Part shown: positions 53,573 through 61,521 of the stretch, piece by piece
Layout of the letters: the number at the start of each line of letters is the position of its first letter
Position numbering within the stretch: position 1 is the stretch's first letter
Source of the DNA: an uncultured Clostridium sp.
GTDB taxonomy: Bacteria; Bacillota; Clostridia; TANB77; CAG-508
Direction of reading: 5' to 3'
Length of the DNA: 64,000 nucleotides
NCBI GenBank assembly: GCA_946545035.1
Contig: CAMNND010000001.1
Span: forward strand, 40,672 to 104,671
Translations under genes and position numbers: made by a program
Notes under the pieces: generated by a model
Database searches by the model: none
What the model was told of the DNA's origin: nothing
The model's input: the letters and a program-made list of their open reading frames with translations, nothing else

Positions 53573-55675
53573 TTAAAAGGAGAGCCGACTTCCTTTTCCA
53601 GCTCTATGTTGGACTGGTAAAGTTTTTGACATAGTTCCCACATTAATTTGAATAACGGTTGCTCCTTCATTGAGAGTAATACCTTTAACACCCTTTGCAG
53701 TTTTTCCAACAGGATTAATCTCGTCAAGTTTAAATTGGATACCCATTTGATCTGAGGTAATCAGCGTCATGTAATCTCCATTTGTTTCTCCAAACCAGAT
53801 GAATGAATCACCTTCATTAAGCCCCGCACACTTCATACCACGTTTATTCTGAGTACTACCAATAAAGATAGTCTTATCAGATTTCTTTACTAGACCTTTT
53901 TTAGTTACACCTGTAATATAAGGATGCTTTTGATCAATATTCATATTGGTCATATAAAGAATCTTTTCATTAGGCTCAAGAGAAAGAATTGCCCCAAGAG
54001 CAGTACCCTTATCGGTAGTTGCGCATTGTTTAATTTCACTAACTTTTAGACGATACATCTTCCCAAGAGAAGAGAATAGTAGAATAATATCATCTGTGCG
54101 GGCCTTCACTTTTTCAATGTTAGTCTTAGTTTCACGATAAGCTTTAATAGGAATACTCTTAATATATCCCTGCGTTGTGCGGACTACAATAACATCTTCA
54201 ATGATAAGCTCTTTCGCTTTTCTCGCCGTAGATGTTTTAGGAATATCCTTTTGAATTACAGCTGTGCGGCGTTTATCACCAAACTTTTTAACCAAATCCC
54301 GCAAACGCTCTGCAAGAATTTCAGTTTGCTTTTTATAAGATCCAATTACCTCTTGACAAGTTAGAGCTAATTGTTTCTTCTCTTGGAGCTCATTTGCAAT
54401 TGCGATTTGATCCATATTAGTAAGACGGCTTAGAGTCATCTTGAGAATAGCATCGGCCTGTTCAAAACTTAGCTGATACTTCTCACAAAGATTAGTCGCT
54501 GCAATTGACTTATTTTTACTACTCTTAATAAGTTCAATTACATTATCAATATCTTCTAGTGCAATTGAAAGACCTTCAAGAATATGAATACGCTTTTGTG
54601 CGGCTTCAAGATCATATTCGTACTCACGCTTAATACAGCCAGTATTGTGCTCAATGTAAGTATCCGCATACTTTTTCAATGTAATCATAATTGGAGTTTT
54701 GCTAATAATTCCATTTTGATTAGCATTAAATTGTTTGCGTAGATTAGTAGCCGCAAATAACTGAGCTACAACTTTAAGAGGTTGAATTCCTGGCGCGCAA
54801 GTAACAACAAGTGAGATACGTTTTTTATCAGATTTGTTATATACATCTGCAATGCCAGTAACTTTCTCTTCTTCAATTGCCTTTTTAATTTCGTCAATTA
54901 TTGGCTCAATAAAGACTTGATAAGGCAATTCATAAAAATCAATTTCATGCCCACTAATGTTAAACTTACTTTCAATTATAACTTTACCTCGACCCGTCTT
55001 ATTAATTGCGGCAAGTTCATCCTTATTAATAATTGTTCCGCCAGTGGGGAAGTCAGGATAAAAATTATCTTCATCTAGTTCTCCGGTTTCAATATAACGA
55101 AGGAGAAGTTCTGCGGACTCACTGAAGGAGTGTGGAAGCCATACATTCGAAAGAGAAACTCCAATTCCTTGAGCTCCGTTGACGAGAAGTCTTGGGAAGA
55201 TGGCAGGCAATACTGTGGGCCATCTATCATCTTCGCTGAAATTGGGTTGCATTGGTACAACAGATTTTTCAATATTTCTAAGCATTCCTTCTTCGACAAT
55301 TGAGCTAAGTCGAGCTTCTGTATATCGATCTGCGGCGATTGCGTCCCCTCCGAGGATGACGTTACCATTTGATCCATGAAAATCTACCTCCGGTATATTA
55401 TTTGTAAAAGGCTGAGACATACGAGCAAAAGTCTCATAAATTGCAGTAGTTCCGTGCGGCCACCACAATGCAGCAACTCCGCCAGAAATCTTTGCAGACT
55501 TTACATGGGGCTTTTTACTAGTATATTTTTTAGTATACATTTCCCAAAGACAAGCTCGCTGTCCCGGTTTGAGACCATCGCGAATATCTGGGAATGCACG
55601 ATTAGTATTAGTATCATAACTACTATCAATAAAGTTCTGCTGAACCTCACTGATAATGTCAATTTCATTAATCAA
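53573..55675 (-). CDS. Type II DNA topoisomerase subunit A (GyrA/ParC-like)
   Basis: 700 residues from TTG 55675, chosen because GAGGAGG lies six bases upstream; an ATG at 55714 would extend it by 13 residues into the partner gene. The winged-helix site has FPDIRDGLKPGQR and the catalytic Tyr in AIAADRYTEARL. A coiled-coil/tower region follows, then a C-terminal beta-pinwheel of several blades (DIILLFSSLGKMYRL ... PYITGVTKKGLVKKS) without a clear GyrA-box, which favours a topoisomerase IV-like role. It relaxes and decatenates replicating DNA. Trp are TGG only. Confidence 0.9.
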   Translation of the reverse strand: MINEIDIISEVQQNFIDSSYDTNTNRAFPDIRDGLKPGQRACLWEMYTKKYTSKKPHVKSAKISGGVAALWWPHGTTAIYETFARMSQPFTNNIPEVDFHGSNGNVILGGDAIAADRYTEARLSSIVEEGMLRNIEKSVVPMQPNFSEDDRWPTVLPAIFPRLLVNGAQGIGVSLSNVWLPHSFSESAELLLRYIETGELDEDNFYPDFPTGGTIINKDELAAINKTGRGKVIIESKFNISGHEIDFYELPYQVFIEPIIDEIKKAIEEEKVTGIADVYNKSDKKRISLVVTCAPGIQPLKVVAQLFAATNLRKQFNANQNGIISKTPIMITLKKYADTYIEHNTGCIKREYEYDLEAAQKRIHILEGLSIALEDIDNVIELIKSSKNKSIAATNLCEKYQLSFEQADAILKMTLSRLTNMDQIAIANELQEKKQLALTCQEVIGSYKKQTEILAERLRDLVKKFGDKRRTAVIQKDIPKTSTARKAKELIIEDVIVVRTTQGYIKSIPIKAYRETKTNIEKVKARTDDIILLFSSLGKMYRLKVSEIKQCATTDKGTALGAILSLEPNEKILYMTNMNIDQKHPYITGVTKKGLVKKSDKTIFIGSTQNKRGMKCAGLNEGDSFIWFGETNGDYMTLITSDQMGIQFKLDEINPVGKTAKGVKGITLNEGATVIQINVGTMSKTLPVQHRAGKGSRLSF

Positions 55676-57560
55676 CTCGGGCCTCCTCAAGATGTTGTGC
55701 GAGGAATTGAACACGGGGTTCTACTCGCTTGCCGTATAGATCTTGGAACATTTTATCAGTCTTACCATAATCTTCAACTTTAAGTTGAAGTACATTACGA
55801 GTCTCAGGATCAAGCAAACAATAACTAAGCTCGTCACTGTCCTGCTCACCAAGACCTTTCAAACGACCAATAGACTGAACTTGAGCTCCATGTTCCTTTT
55901 GATATGCTGCAAGTGCTTCTGCATCTCGCAAATAAACATATTCATTTTTCTTTGTAGTTACACGAAACAGTGGCGGAACTGCAGAATATACATGACCATT
56001 AGTAATTAGCTCTGGACACATATACCAAAGAATATTAAACAAAAGATTTTCAATTGCAAATCCGTCAAAGTCTGCGTCGGCCGCAGCAATAATCTTACCA
56101 TAACGAAGTTTCTTTTCGTCATATGTAAGTTTACAAGTTCTTTCATCTACGTCAAGTCCAAGAGCTTGAACTAAATTATTGATCTCTTGGTTCTTATAAA
56201 TATTTGTAGATGCGGTCTTGAGAACAGAAAGCATTTTACCACGAACACCATAAATAGCCTGAGTCTCACTGTCTCGTCCTGCAACTAGACCTGCGGCAGC
56301 AGATTTGCCCTCACAGACAAAGAGCTCACATTTGCTACGATCTTTACTCCAACAATCTGTAAGAGTAGTAGGAAGCTGAATTGCTTTAGCCTTTACAGGT
56401 GCCGCAGCTTTAGCCTTTACACGCTCTCGAGCTTTCTTTGCAGCTTCCGCAGCTTTGCGAGCAACTAAGGCTTTTTCAATAATGTTTTTACCATCTTCAA
56501 CATTATTATCTAGCCAAATTTCTAGCTGCTCTCCAAGAGTCGAAGAAATGAAACTCGTATCAATCTTAGTAATTGTAGTCTTTACTTGCGCATCATATGC
56601 AACACCTTCTGCGGTAATATTAGCTACAAGTACCATACCCTCTTGAAGAGATGAACCATCAAGATTTTTATCTTTAGCTTTAAGAATACCCTGCTCTTTT
56701 GCCCACTTATTAAGAATACGAGTAATAGTAGACTTAATTGAAGTGATATGCGGCCCCGCAGATGTAAGTCCGCAATTAACATAAGGAACAATAGTAGAAC
56801 TACCACGAGTAGTATAACTCATTGCTAGAGAGATAGCCTGCTTATCTTTCCTCTCTTGGATAATTAGAGGATTATTGATAATCTCAATATCTTTTCCAAG
56901 ATGTTTTGTAAGCAAATCTTGTATTCCATTTTCATGTTTAATTTCTTGTCCATTAAACATAATAATAAGACCAGGGCAAAGACATGTAATATCTTCACAG
57001 AAATTAAGCAATTTCTTTTGATTGACTTGCGGAGTATCAAAAAATTCTTCACTCGGCGTAAAACTAACTAATGTACCACTTGGATGATCTTCTTTGCCAG
57101 TTTTTCTTTTTTTGAAAATGCCTTCTTCAAAGTAAATAGATTCATATTCACCTTTGGCATTCCATGAGCTAACAAAAAGATTATGACTAAGAAAATTAGT
57201 TAGCTTACTACCAATGCCATTTAAGCCAATTGCAGTTCCTTCATATACACCATCGTCACGATATTTTCCTGATGTATTAATAACGTCAAAAGATGCTTGA
57301 AGAACAGTTTCTCCATCTTCACGTATAACATTTATTGGAAAGCCTTGCCCTGCATCTTCAATTGACACTATTTGATTATTTACAATAACAGTAATTTTAT
57401 TACCATGACCAATATTATATTCATCAATTGCATTGCCAAGAATCTCAATTGCCAACTGAGTTGCATCGCTAGTGTCACCGGCGTACATACCTGGCCGCAA
57501 ACGAACATGTTCTCTTGGTGACAAAGATTCAATACTATCATCTTTATAAAGGTTATCCAT
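55668..57560 (-). CDS. Type II DNA topoisomerase subunit B (GyrB/ParE-like)
   Basis: 630 residues from ATG 57560, preceded by AAAGGAGGG (an upstream in-frame ATG at 57575 overlaps that site). GHKL ATPase (LGNAIDEYNIGHG, VSIEDAGQGFPI, IGLNGIGSKLTN), transducer Lys loop, then TOPRIM (FVCEGKSAAAGLVAGRD and IIAAADADFDGFAI) and a C-terminal GRLKGLGEQDSDEL motif. It binds ATP and partners with the downstream subunit, with an 8-base gene overlap. All Trp are TGG. Confidence 0.92.
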   Translation of the reverse strand: MDNLYKDDSIESLSPREHVRLRPGMYAGDTSDATQLAIEILGNAIDEYNIGHGNKITVIVNNQIVSIEDAGQGFPINVIREDGETVLQASFDVINTSGKYRDDGVYEGTAIGLNGIGSKLTNFLSHNLFVSSWNAKGEYESIYFEEGIFKKRKTGKEDHPSGTLVSFTPSEEFFDTPQVNQKKLLNFCEDITCLCPGLIIMFNGQEIKHENGIQDLLTKHLGKDIEIINNPLIIQERKDKQAISLAMSYTTRGSSTIVPYVNCGLTSAGPHITSIKSTITRILNKWAKEQGILKAKDKNLDGSSLQEGMVLVANITAEGVAYDAQVKTTITKIDTSFISSTLGEQLEIWLDNNVEDGKNIIEKALVARKAAEAAKKARERVKAKAAAPVKAKAIQLPTTLTDCWSKDRSKCELFVCEGKSAAAGLVAGRDSETQAIYGVRGKMLSVLKTASTNIYKNQEINNLVQALGLDVDERTCKLTYDEKKLRYGKIIAAADADFDGFAIENLLFNILWYMCPELITNGHVYSAVPPLFRVTTKKNEYVYLRDAEALAAYQKEHGAQVQSIGRLKGLGEQDSDELSYCLLDPETRNVLQLKVEDYGKTDKMFQDLYGKRVEPRVQFLAQHLEEARVD

Positions 57561-57585
57561 TAACCCTCCTTTCATTCTCTATATA

Positions 57586-57614
57586 ATTATACCATAATAA
57601 AAAAATCCCGTCAA
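57586..57614 (-). promoter_or_regulatory. Topoisomerase promoter with its -35 in a terminator arm
   Basis: Minus strand TTGACG (57614-57609), 17-base spacer, TATAAT (57591-57586), 26 bases from ATG 57560. The -35 box is part of the 3' arm of the preceding terminator hairpin. Confidence 0.85.
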
Positions 57615-57641
57615 GACTTAATTAAAAATCTTAACGGGATA
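57600..57641 (-). terminator. Terminator overlapping the topoisomerase promoter
   Basis: Hairpin ATCCCGTCAAGA / TCTTAACGGGAT (57605-57616, 57629-57640, one mismatch) with the minus-strand tract TTTTTTTATT. It ends the unit of small genes 58968-57651. Confidence 0.87.
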
Positions 57642-57650
57642 AAATTTTAT

Positions 57651-57872
57651 TTAATCTAGAGTAAATTCAAGACTAATTTCTTTACGATGACGATCGTGTA
57701 CTAATCGCATTTTGCCAGTGCGGCGACTAGAAATTAAAATTTTTACTTTACCAGTTTGATCATCTAGCCAGGCTCCATGATACATCCAAAGTCCATCTTC
57801 ATAACGAACAACGGATTTATCTTCAACTAAGGCGCGATGATCTTTATCAAAAGCTTGAACAGGTTTCCGCAT
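57651..57872 (-). CDS. Small basic protein, unknown
   Basis: A 73-residue protein, AAGGAG before ATG 57872. Beta-rich and charged (RYEDGLWMYHGAWLDDQTG, ISSRRTGKMRLVHDRHRKE). Two TGG Trp, unlike its three upstream neighbours which use TGA. Function unknown. Confidence 0.72.
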   Translation of the reverse strand: MRKPVQAFDKDHRALVEDKSVVRYEDGLWMYHGAWLDDQTGKVKILISSRRTGKMRLVHDRHRKEISLEFTLD

Positions 57873-57874
57873 AA

Positions 57875-58123
57875 CTACTCCTTATAATATTTAGCAAAAT
57901 TTTCAAAATCATTAGGGCAAGAATACACTGTAATATCTACTGTTTCATTCTCTCCAATCATTCAATCTACAATAGAGCGATCACATAAATGAATATATTC
58001 ATCTGCTGTTGGATGTTTAATTGTAATTCAATCGTCTGTAATAGGATTAAAAATAGCAATATTAAAATGGGATAATTTATCGCGAGTATAACCATAGGTT
58101 TTTATCATATCATTAACAAACAT
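57875..58123 (-). CDS. Small protein, unknown, UGA-recoded
   Basis: An 82-residue protein visible in code 4, ATG 58123, TAG 57875-57877. TGA Trp at DDWITIKH and VDWMIGEN. Contains LCDRS and YSCPNDFENFAKYY. No known domain. Confidence 0.68.
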
Positions 58124-58132
58124 TTTTCTCCT

Positions 58133-58396
58133 TTACTGAGGAATTTTTACAAAATCATTACCTCTTCAATAGTCTTTTGGATAAGGTTTATGTTCAGCTC
58201 AACAACAAAAACAATTTAGTGTTACTTCTTCACAAAGTTTTTTACATCAAATTGGCTCATATTCATTCCGAGGAATGACTATATATTTACAATTATATCC
58301 CCTGACAATGTTTTCTGCTTTTTTATGAATACATGTCCCTGGAATATCTTCTATAACCTGATTTATATATTCAGTAATTATTTTTCTTTTTTGCAT
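58133..58396 (-). CDS. Small Cys-rich protein, unknown, UGA-recoded
   Basis: An 87-residue protein, ATG 58396. Cysteines cluster in PIWCKKLCEEVTLNCFCCWAEH, suggesting a metal site. The Trp in PIWC, CCWAEH and YWRGND are all TGA. Function unknown. Confidence 0.68.
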
Positions 58397-58437
58397 TGTT
58401 AATTTAAAACTCCTTAAAAGTATTGATATTTTTATTT

Positions 58438-58968
58438 TTAAATGTTATCTAAAGCTGTTAAAATATCTGTAACGTAAGGATGACTTTTACTCATTCCAGT
58501 ATTAATTTCTCTTGTAATATAAACTATATCATCAAAAGGTTCGTCCGCAGAAGGGGATTCTCTATAATTATAAAGATACTCAAAAGTTTCTTCAGGAACT
58601 TGTCTATATGGTAAACGTAATTGTCGCAATATTTTTAAATCTTCATATTTTCGTTCAACTCAAACGCCAATAATTTGTATCTTTTCTTGAAATGTATAAT
58701 TAATATATTCAAAAAAATTATTTCTGTCAACCTTTAAAACAAAAGGAGCAATTAACATAACTACATCTGTATCTTGTAATGCTTGATAAGTTGTTTTATA
58801 CAAATCTTTTTCTATAATATCTGAATTATATCTTTCTTTTGGATATTTTAATCAACTATCATATCTATCTATAATAATCGATTCAGGATATTTAGTTATT
58901 TGAAGATAATGAGCTAACTCCATATTGTTCATCCCTGGAGTACCTATAAACATGATGATTTTTTTCAA
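58438..58968 (-). CDS. P-loop-like kinase relative with a degenerate Walker A
   Basis: A 176-residue protein, TTG start at 58968 (AAAGGAG eight bases upstream). The N-terminus KKIIMFIGTPGMNNMELAHYL looks like the first strand and P-loop of polynucleotide or nucleotide kinases, but the Lys and Ser/Thr of GxPGxGKS are replaced. An acidic strand IIIDRYDSWLKYP follows, then VVMLIAPFVLKVDRNNFFEY. It may be an inactivated kinase or a divergent NTP-binding protein. Trp are TGA (DSW, GVWVE). First gene of its unit. Confidence 0.65.
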
Positions 58969-58998
58969 TGAATATACTCCTTTCAATTCTTTTATATT

Positions 58999-59027
58999 AT
59001 TATATAAAATTTATTTATTAGTGTCAA
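58999..59027 (-). promoter_or_regulatory. Leftward promoter of the divergent pair
   Basis: Minus strand TTGACA (59027-59022), 17-base spacer, TATAAT (59004-58999), 31 bases from the TTG start at 58968. Confidence 0.88.
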
Positions 59028-59039
59028 GAAAAATTTTAT

Positions 59040-59068
59040 TTGACAAAATAATTAAGATAATATATACT
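59040..59068 (+). promoter_or_regulatory. Rightward promoter of the divergent pair
   Basis: TTGACA (59040-59045), 17-base spacer, TATACT (59063-59068), 33 bases before ATG 59101. Its -35 lies 12 bases from the -35 of the leftward promoter. Confidence 0.85.
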
Positions 59069-59100
59069 TATTAAAATAAGAAACAATAGAAAGGAAAAAT

Positions 59101-59271
59101 ATGCAAGAAGAATATTATTTTGAAGAAGATTATCCAGATTGTTTTGGAGAAGATAAATATTATTCACGACAACCGGCATGTTTGACGTGTGTTTGAAAAA
59201 AAGATTGTAATGATCAAATTAAAGCAGAAGATGATTTAGATATTTGAGAAAGAGAATATTTATTCTATTAA
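59101..59271 (+). CDS. Small acidic Cys-containing protein, UGA-recoded
   Basis: A 56-residue protein, AAAGGAAAA before ATG 59101. Very acidic N-terminus (EEYYFEEDYPDCFGEDK); ACLTCVWKKDC gives a possible metal site. Two TGA Trp (CVWKK, DIWERE). It is the first gene of the rightward arm, yet it needs UGA as Trp. Function unknown. Confidence 0.65.
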
Positions 59272-59283
59272 AAAATAAAACAC

Positions 59284-59312
59284 TTGTCATTTTAATTTTA
59301 TTATGTTAAAAT
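59284..59312 (+). promoter_or_regulatory. Probable promoter, weaker
   Basis: TTGTCA (59284-59289), 17-base spacer, TAAAAT (59307-59312), 31 bases before ATG 59343; a TATAAT overlaps its downstream edge (59312-59317). Confidence 0.6.
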
Positions 59313-59342
59313 ATAATTACAAAATAAAAGAAAGGATTTATA

Positions 59343-59600
59343 ATGAGCCGCAGTTATCGTAAGCATTTTTGGTTTCCAACTGAGGGTGATAAGCGTAATA
59401 AGAAGTGGTTTAACCGTAAGCTGCGGCATAAGCACGTAGTCAGTGGTGGGAATTTTAAGAAGCAGAACAATAGTCGTGACATTCATTGTTTCTGGATTCA
59501 TTATGCGGATGAGGAAGACTATGTGCGGCAGAATCTAGGCTATGGTTGGGATGAGGAAACTCTTCGTAAAACTTGGCGCAAGTATTTTCTTAGTAAGTAG
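59343..59600 (+). CDS. Small basic aromatic protein, unknown
   Basis: An 85-residue, strongly basic protein (RSYRKHFWFPTEGDKRNKKWFNRK ... ETLRKTWRKYFLSK) with six or more Trp, all TGG, and G/C-ending codons. The charge suggests nucleic-acid or ribosome contact. No named family. Confidence 0.75.
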   Translation: MSRSYRKHFWFPTEGDKRNKKWFNRKLRHKHVVSGGNFKKQNNSRDIHCFWIHYADEEDYVRQNLGYGWDEETLRKTWRKYFLSK

Positions 59601-59608
59601 GTGATAAT

Positions 59609-60322
59609 TTGAGATATTTTATTTCTGATCTACACTTTGGTCATGAATGGAATGGCCGAGGTATTATTAATTTTGAACGTACACAATTTAAAACAATTGA
59701 AGAGCATGATGAATACATCGAAGAAGTAATTTCTAATCTTTGTCGCAAGCTACAGCCTGGTGATGAGGTATGGAACCTTGGAGATTTTGGCAGACTTGAT
59801 GCTGAATATCTTGAAACTGTAAATTGGATTAAAGATACTGGAGCTAAGGCTTATTTTGTTTATGGAAATCACGATGCTCATGCTAATCTTTCTCAATTTG
59901 AGAAATATTTTGACCAAGTATTTCTTTATCCAGTATATCTATCTCAGAAATTAGTTGTAAGTCATTATCCTGTTGCGGTATGGCCTGATACTGTAAATGT
60001 ACATGGACATCTTCATTCTTCAAAGCTATGTCTGCCACAATATATTAATGCTTCTATTCATGTTGCAAATTATCATCCTATTACTGAGAGTCAGGTTGCC
60101 GCAGCTTTTTCTAAGATTCCTAAGTTTACTCGACGTTTTCTTTATGAACCTTGGGCAGACAGTCATCAATTTACTCAACCAAAAGATGATGTAATTATGG
60201 ATCCAAATGGAATTATTGATCTTTCTGCAAGCAGACTTCTTCAAAAACTAAATACTGATAAACGTCTTTTAGATAGATCTGATTATCAACCATATCATGG
60301 AGAGGGGAATTTTAATGACTAA
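59609..60322 (+). CDS. Calcineurin-like metallophosphatase
   Basis: 237 residues from TTG 59609 (AGGTG upstream). All metal-binding motifs of the family are visible: SDLHFGHEW, NLGDFGRLD, VYGNHDAHANL, VSHYPVAV and VHGHLHSSK. It hydrolyses a phosphoester, with substrate unknown; phage members act on nucleotides, polynucleotide ends or phosphoproteins. Trp are TGG only. It overlaps the next gene by eight bases. A second family member lies at 63181. Confidence 0.88.
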   Translation: MRYFISDLHFGHEWNGRGIINFERTQFKTIEEHDEYIEEVISNLCRKLQPGDEVWNLGDFGRLDAEYLETVNWIKDTGAKAYFVYGNHDAHANLSQFEKYFDQVFLYPVYLSQKLVVSHYPVAVWPDTVNVHGHLHSSKLCLPQYINASIHVANYHPITESQVAAAFSKIPKFTRRFLYEPWADSHQFTQPKDDVIMDPNGIIDLSASRLLQKLNTDKRLLDRSDYQPYHGEGNFND

Positions 60323-60650
60323 GCCTATTATTACTAAAGAACATTTTGTAGCTTGTATTGAGACTCTGCGGGAAGCAGATGATATGGCTCGCCGCATTAA
60401 CGCAGTTGTTAGAGATTACGGCCGTGGTGATTTTATAGATGGATATGCTTTTTCAGATACAGATACTGAAACAAAATTGCTTGAAACACTTGAGATTGCT
60501 CTTGGAGATAAAGATCATTGGATTAGCTGGTTTTGTATTGAAGCTGACTATGGACGAGATCCTGAATTTGCTGCTACTGTAAGTTGGAAAGGTGAGAATT
60601 ACAATCTTGCTACCCCAGAAGCTCTTTATGATTTTTTAACTCAACAATAA
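60315..60650 (+). CDS. Small acidic protein, unknown
   Basis: A 111-residue protein; ATG 60315 follows GGAGAGGGG, an 8-base overlap with the phosphatase gene. Helical (IETLREADDMARRINAVV), with a C-terminal WISWFCIEADYGRDPEF segment. The layout resembles small proteins common in Bacillota phage early regions. Trp are TGG. Function unknown. Confidence 0.72.
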   Translation: MTKPIITKEHFVACIETLREADDMARRINAVVRDYGRGDFIDGYAFSDTDTETKLLETLEIALGDKDHWISWFCIEADYGRDPEFAATVSWKGENYNLATPEALYDFLTQQ

Positions 60651-60658
60651 AATAATTA

Positions 60659-60688
60659 TTGACAAATTTAATCTCAATGTGATATAAT
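60659..60688 (+). promoter_or_regulatory. Consensus promoter
   Basis: TTGACA (60659-60664), 18-base spacer, TATAAT (60683-60688), 33 bases before ATG 60722. Confidence 0.87.
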
Positions 60689-60721
60689 ATAATTATAGAA
60701 AGTCAAAGAAAGGAAGTAAAA

Positions 60722-60925
60722 ATGACTTTTAAGATGCATTGGGATGCAATTGTTGATTGTAATGGTCACACGGAAATTCATGGTGGAATCCGCATAGTTT
60801 TTGCAGATTCAGAAAAGGAAGGTATTCAGCGTGCATTGAATTTTCTTCACAATGGAGCTTTCGTAGATTGGGATGCTTTTCTTGAAAGCGATAATTATTT
60901 TGTTGATCTAACAACCTATGAATAA
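60722..60925 (+). CDS. Small protein, unknown
   Basis: A 67-residue protein, AAAGGAAG before ATG 60722. It opens MTFKMHWDAIVDCNGHTEIHG, beta-rich then helical (KEGIQRALNFLHNGAF). Two TGG Trp. It has its own promoter and terminator, so it is a single-gene unit. Function unknown. Confidence 0.72.
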   Translation: MTFKMHWDAIVDCNGHTEIHGGIRIVFADSEKEGIQRALNFLHNGAFVDWDAFLESDNYFVDLTTYE

Positions 60926-60973
60926 AAACCTTTCTTTTTATAAGTGTTTTAATTAAATTAAAAGAAAGGTTTT
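60925..60973 (+). terminator. Terminator whose 3' arm contains the next gene's ribosome site
   Basis: Long hairpin AAAACCTTTCTTTT / AAAAGAAAGGTTTT (60925-60938, 60960-60973) followed by TTTTATTATG. The AAAGAAAGG of the 3' arm is the only candidate ribosome site for the deaminase start at 60981. Confidence 0.85.
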
Positions 60974-60980
60974 TTTTATT

Positions 60981-61424
60981 ATGGCTAGATTGTCTAAGTT
61001 TGATGAACGTATGTTTGAAAAGGCTAAGGAAGTAGCTGAGACTTCTGATTTTGATCATTTTCATCTTGGTTGTGTAATTACATATAAGCATCATATTCTT
61101 AGCGCAGAATCCAATAGTAGTAAGACACATCCACAACAGAAGTATTATAATCATAAGTATCGGAATTTCCGCAGAGGATCTAAGCCTTGTGCTCATACTA
61201 TTCATGCGGAAATGGCTGCGATACATGCAATTCCTTATCCAGTTGGAATTCAAGTAGATTGGAAGGATGTAAATGTATATGTTTATCGTATAGCACCTGG
61301 TTTGCCGCAACATCGAGGAACTGCTCGTCCTTGTGCAGCATGTATGGCAGCTTTGAAGAATCTTGGCATTCGTAATATATACTATACAACTGATGGAGGA
61401 TTTGCATATGAGAGATTGGATTAA
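60981..61424 (+). CDS. Cytidine/deoxycytidylate deaminase family protein
   Basis: A 147-residue protein. Zinc-dependent deaminase motifs: HTIHAEMAAI (His and catalytic Glu, about residue 74) and RPCAACMAAL (two Cys, about residue 115). The HPQQKYYNHKYRNFRRGSK insert before the HAE motif is typical of a phage subgroup whose substrate is not settled. A dCMP deaminase role would supply dUMP to the ThyX-like enzyme. Trp is TGG. Its ribosome site lies in a terminator hairpin. Confidence 0.85.
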   Translation: MARLSKFDERMFEKAKEVAETSDFDHFHLGCVITYKHHILSAESNSSKTHPQQKYYNHKYRNFRRGSKPCAHTIHAEMAAIHAIPYPVGIQVDWKDVNVYVYRIAPGLPQHRGTARPCAACMAALKNLGIRNIYYTTDGGFAYERLD

Positions 61425-61521
61425 TCGTTTTTTTATTACATACGGAGAATCTCTTAATATATTTTTGTATATTTTAATTTTAATGATTTTTATGTGGATA
61501 ATTAAAAGAATAGGAGCATAA
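61408..61521 (+). CDS. Very small single-pass membrane protein
   Basis: A 37-residue protein; ATG 61408 lies inside the end of the deaminase gene with GGAGGA six bases upstream, and TAA 61519-61521 overlaps the next ATG. Residues about 14-32 (LNIFLYILILMIFMWII) form one membrane helix. Trp are TGG. Too short to assign. Confidence 0.65.
   Translation: MRDWINRFFITYGESLNIFLYILILMIFMWIIKRIGA

Noticed and set aside
32684..58968. The leftward block as an integrated element in another genome
   Set aside because: Promoter style, enriched words and UGA use match both sides, and I found no insertion sequence or attachment-site repeat.
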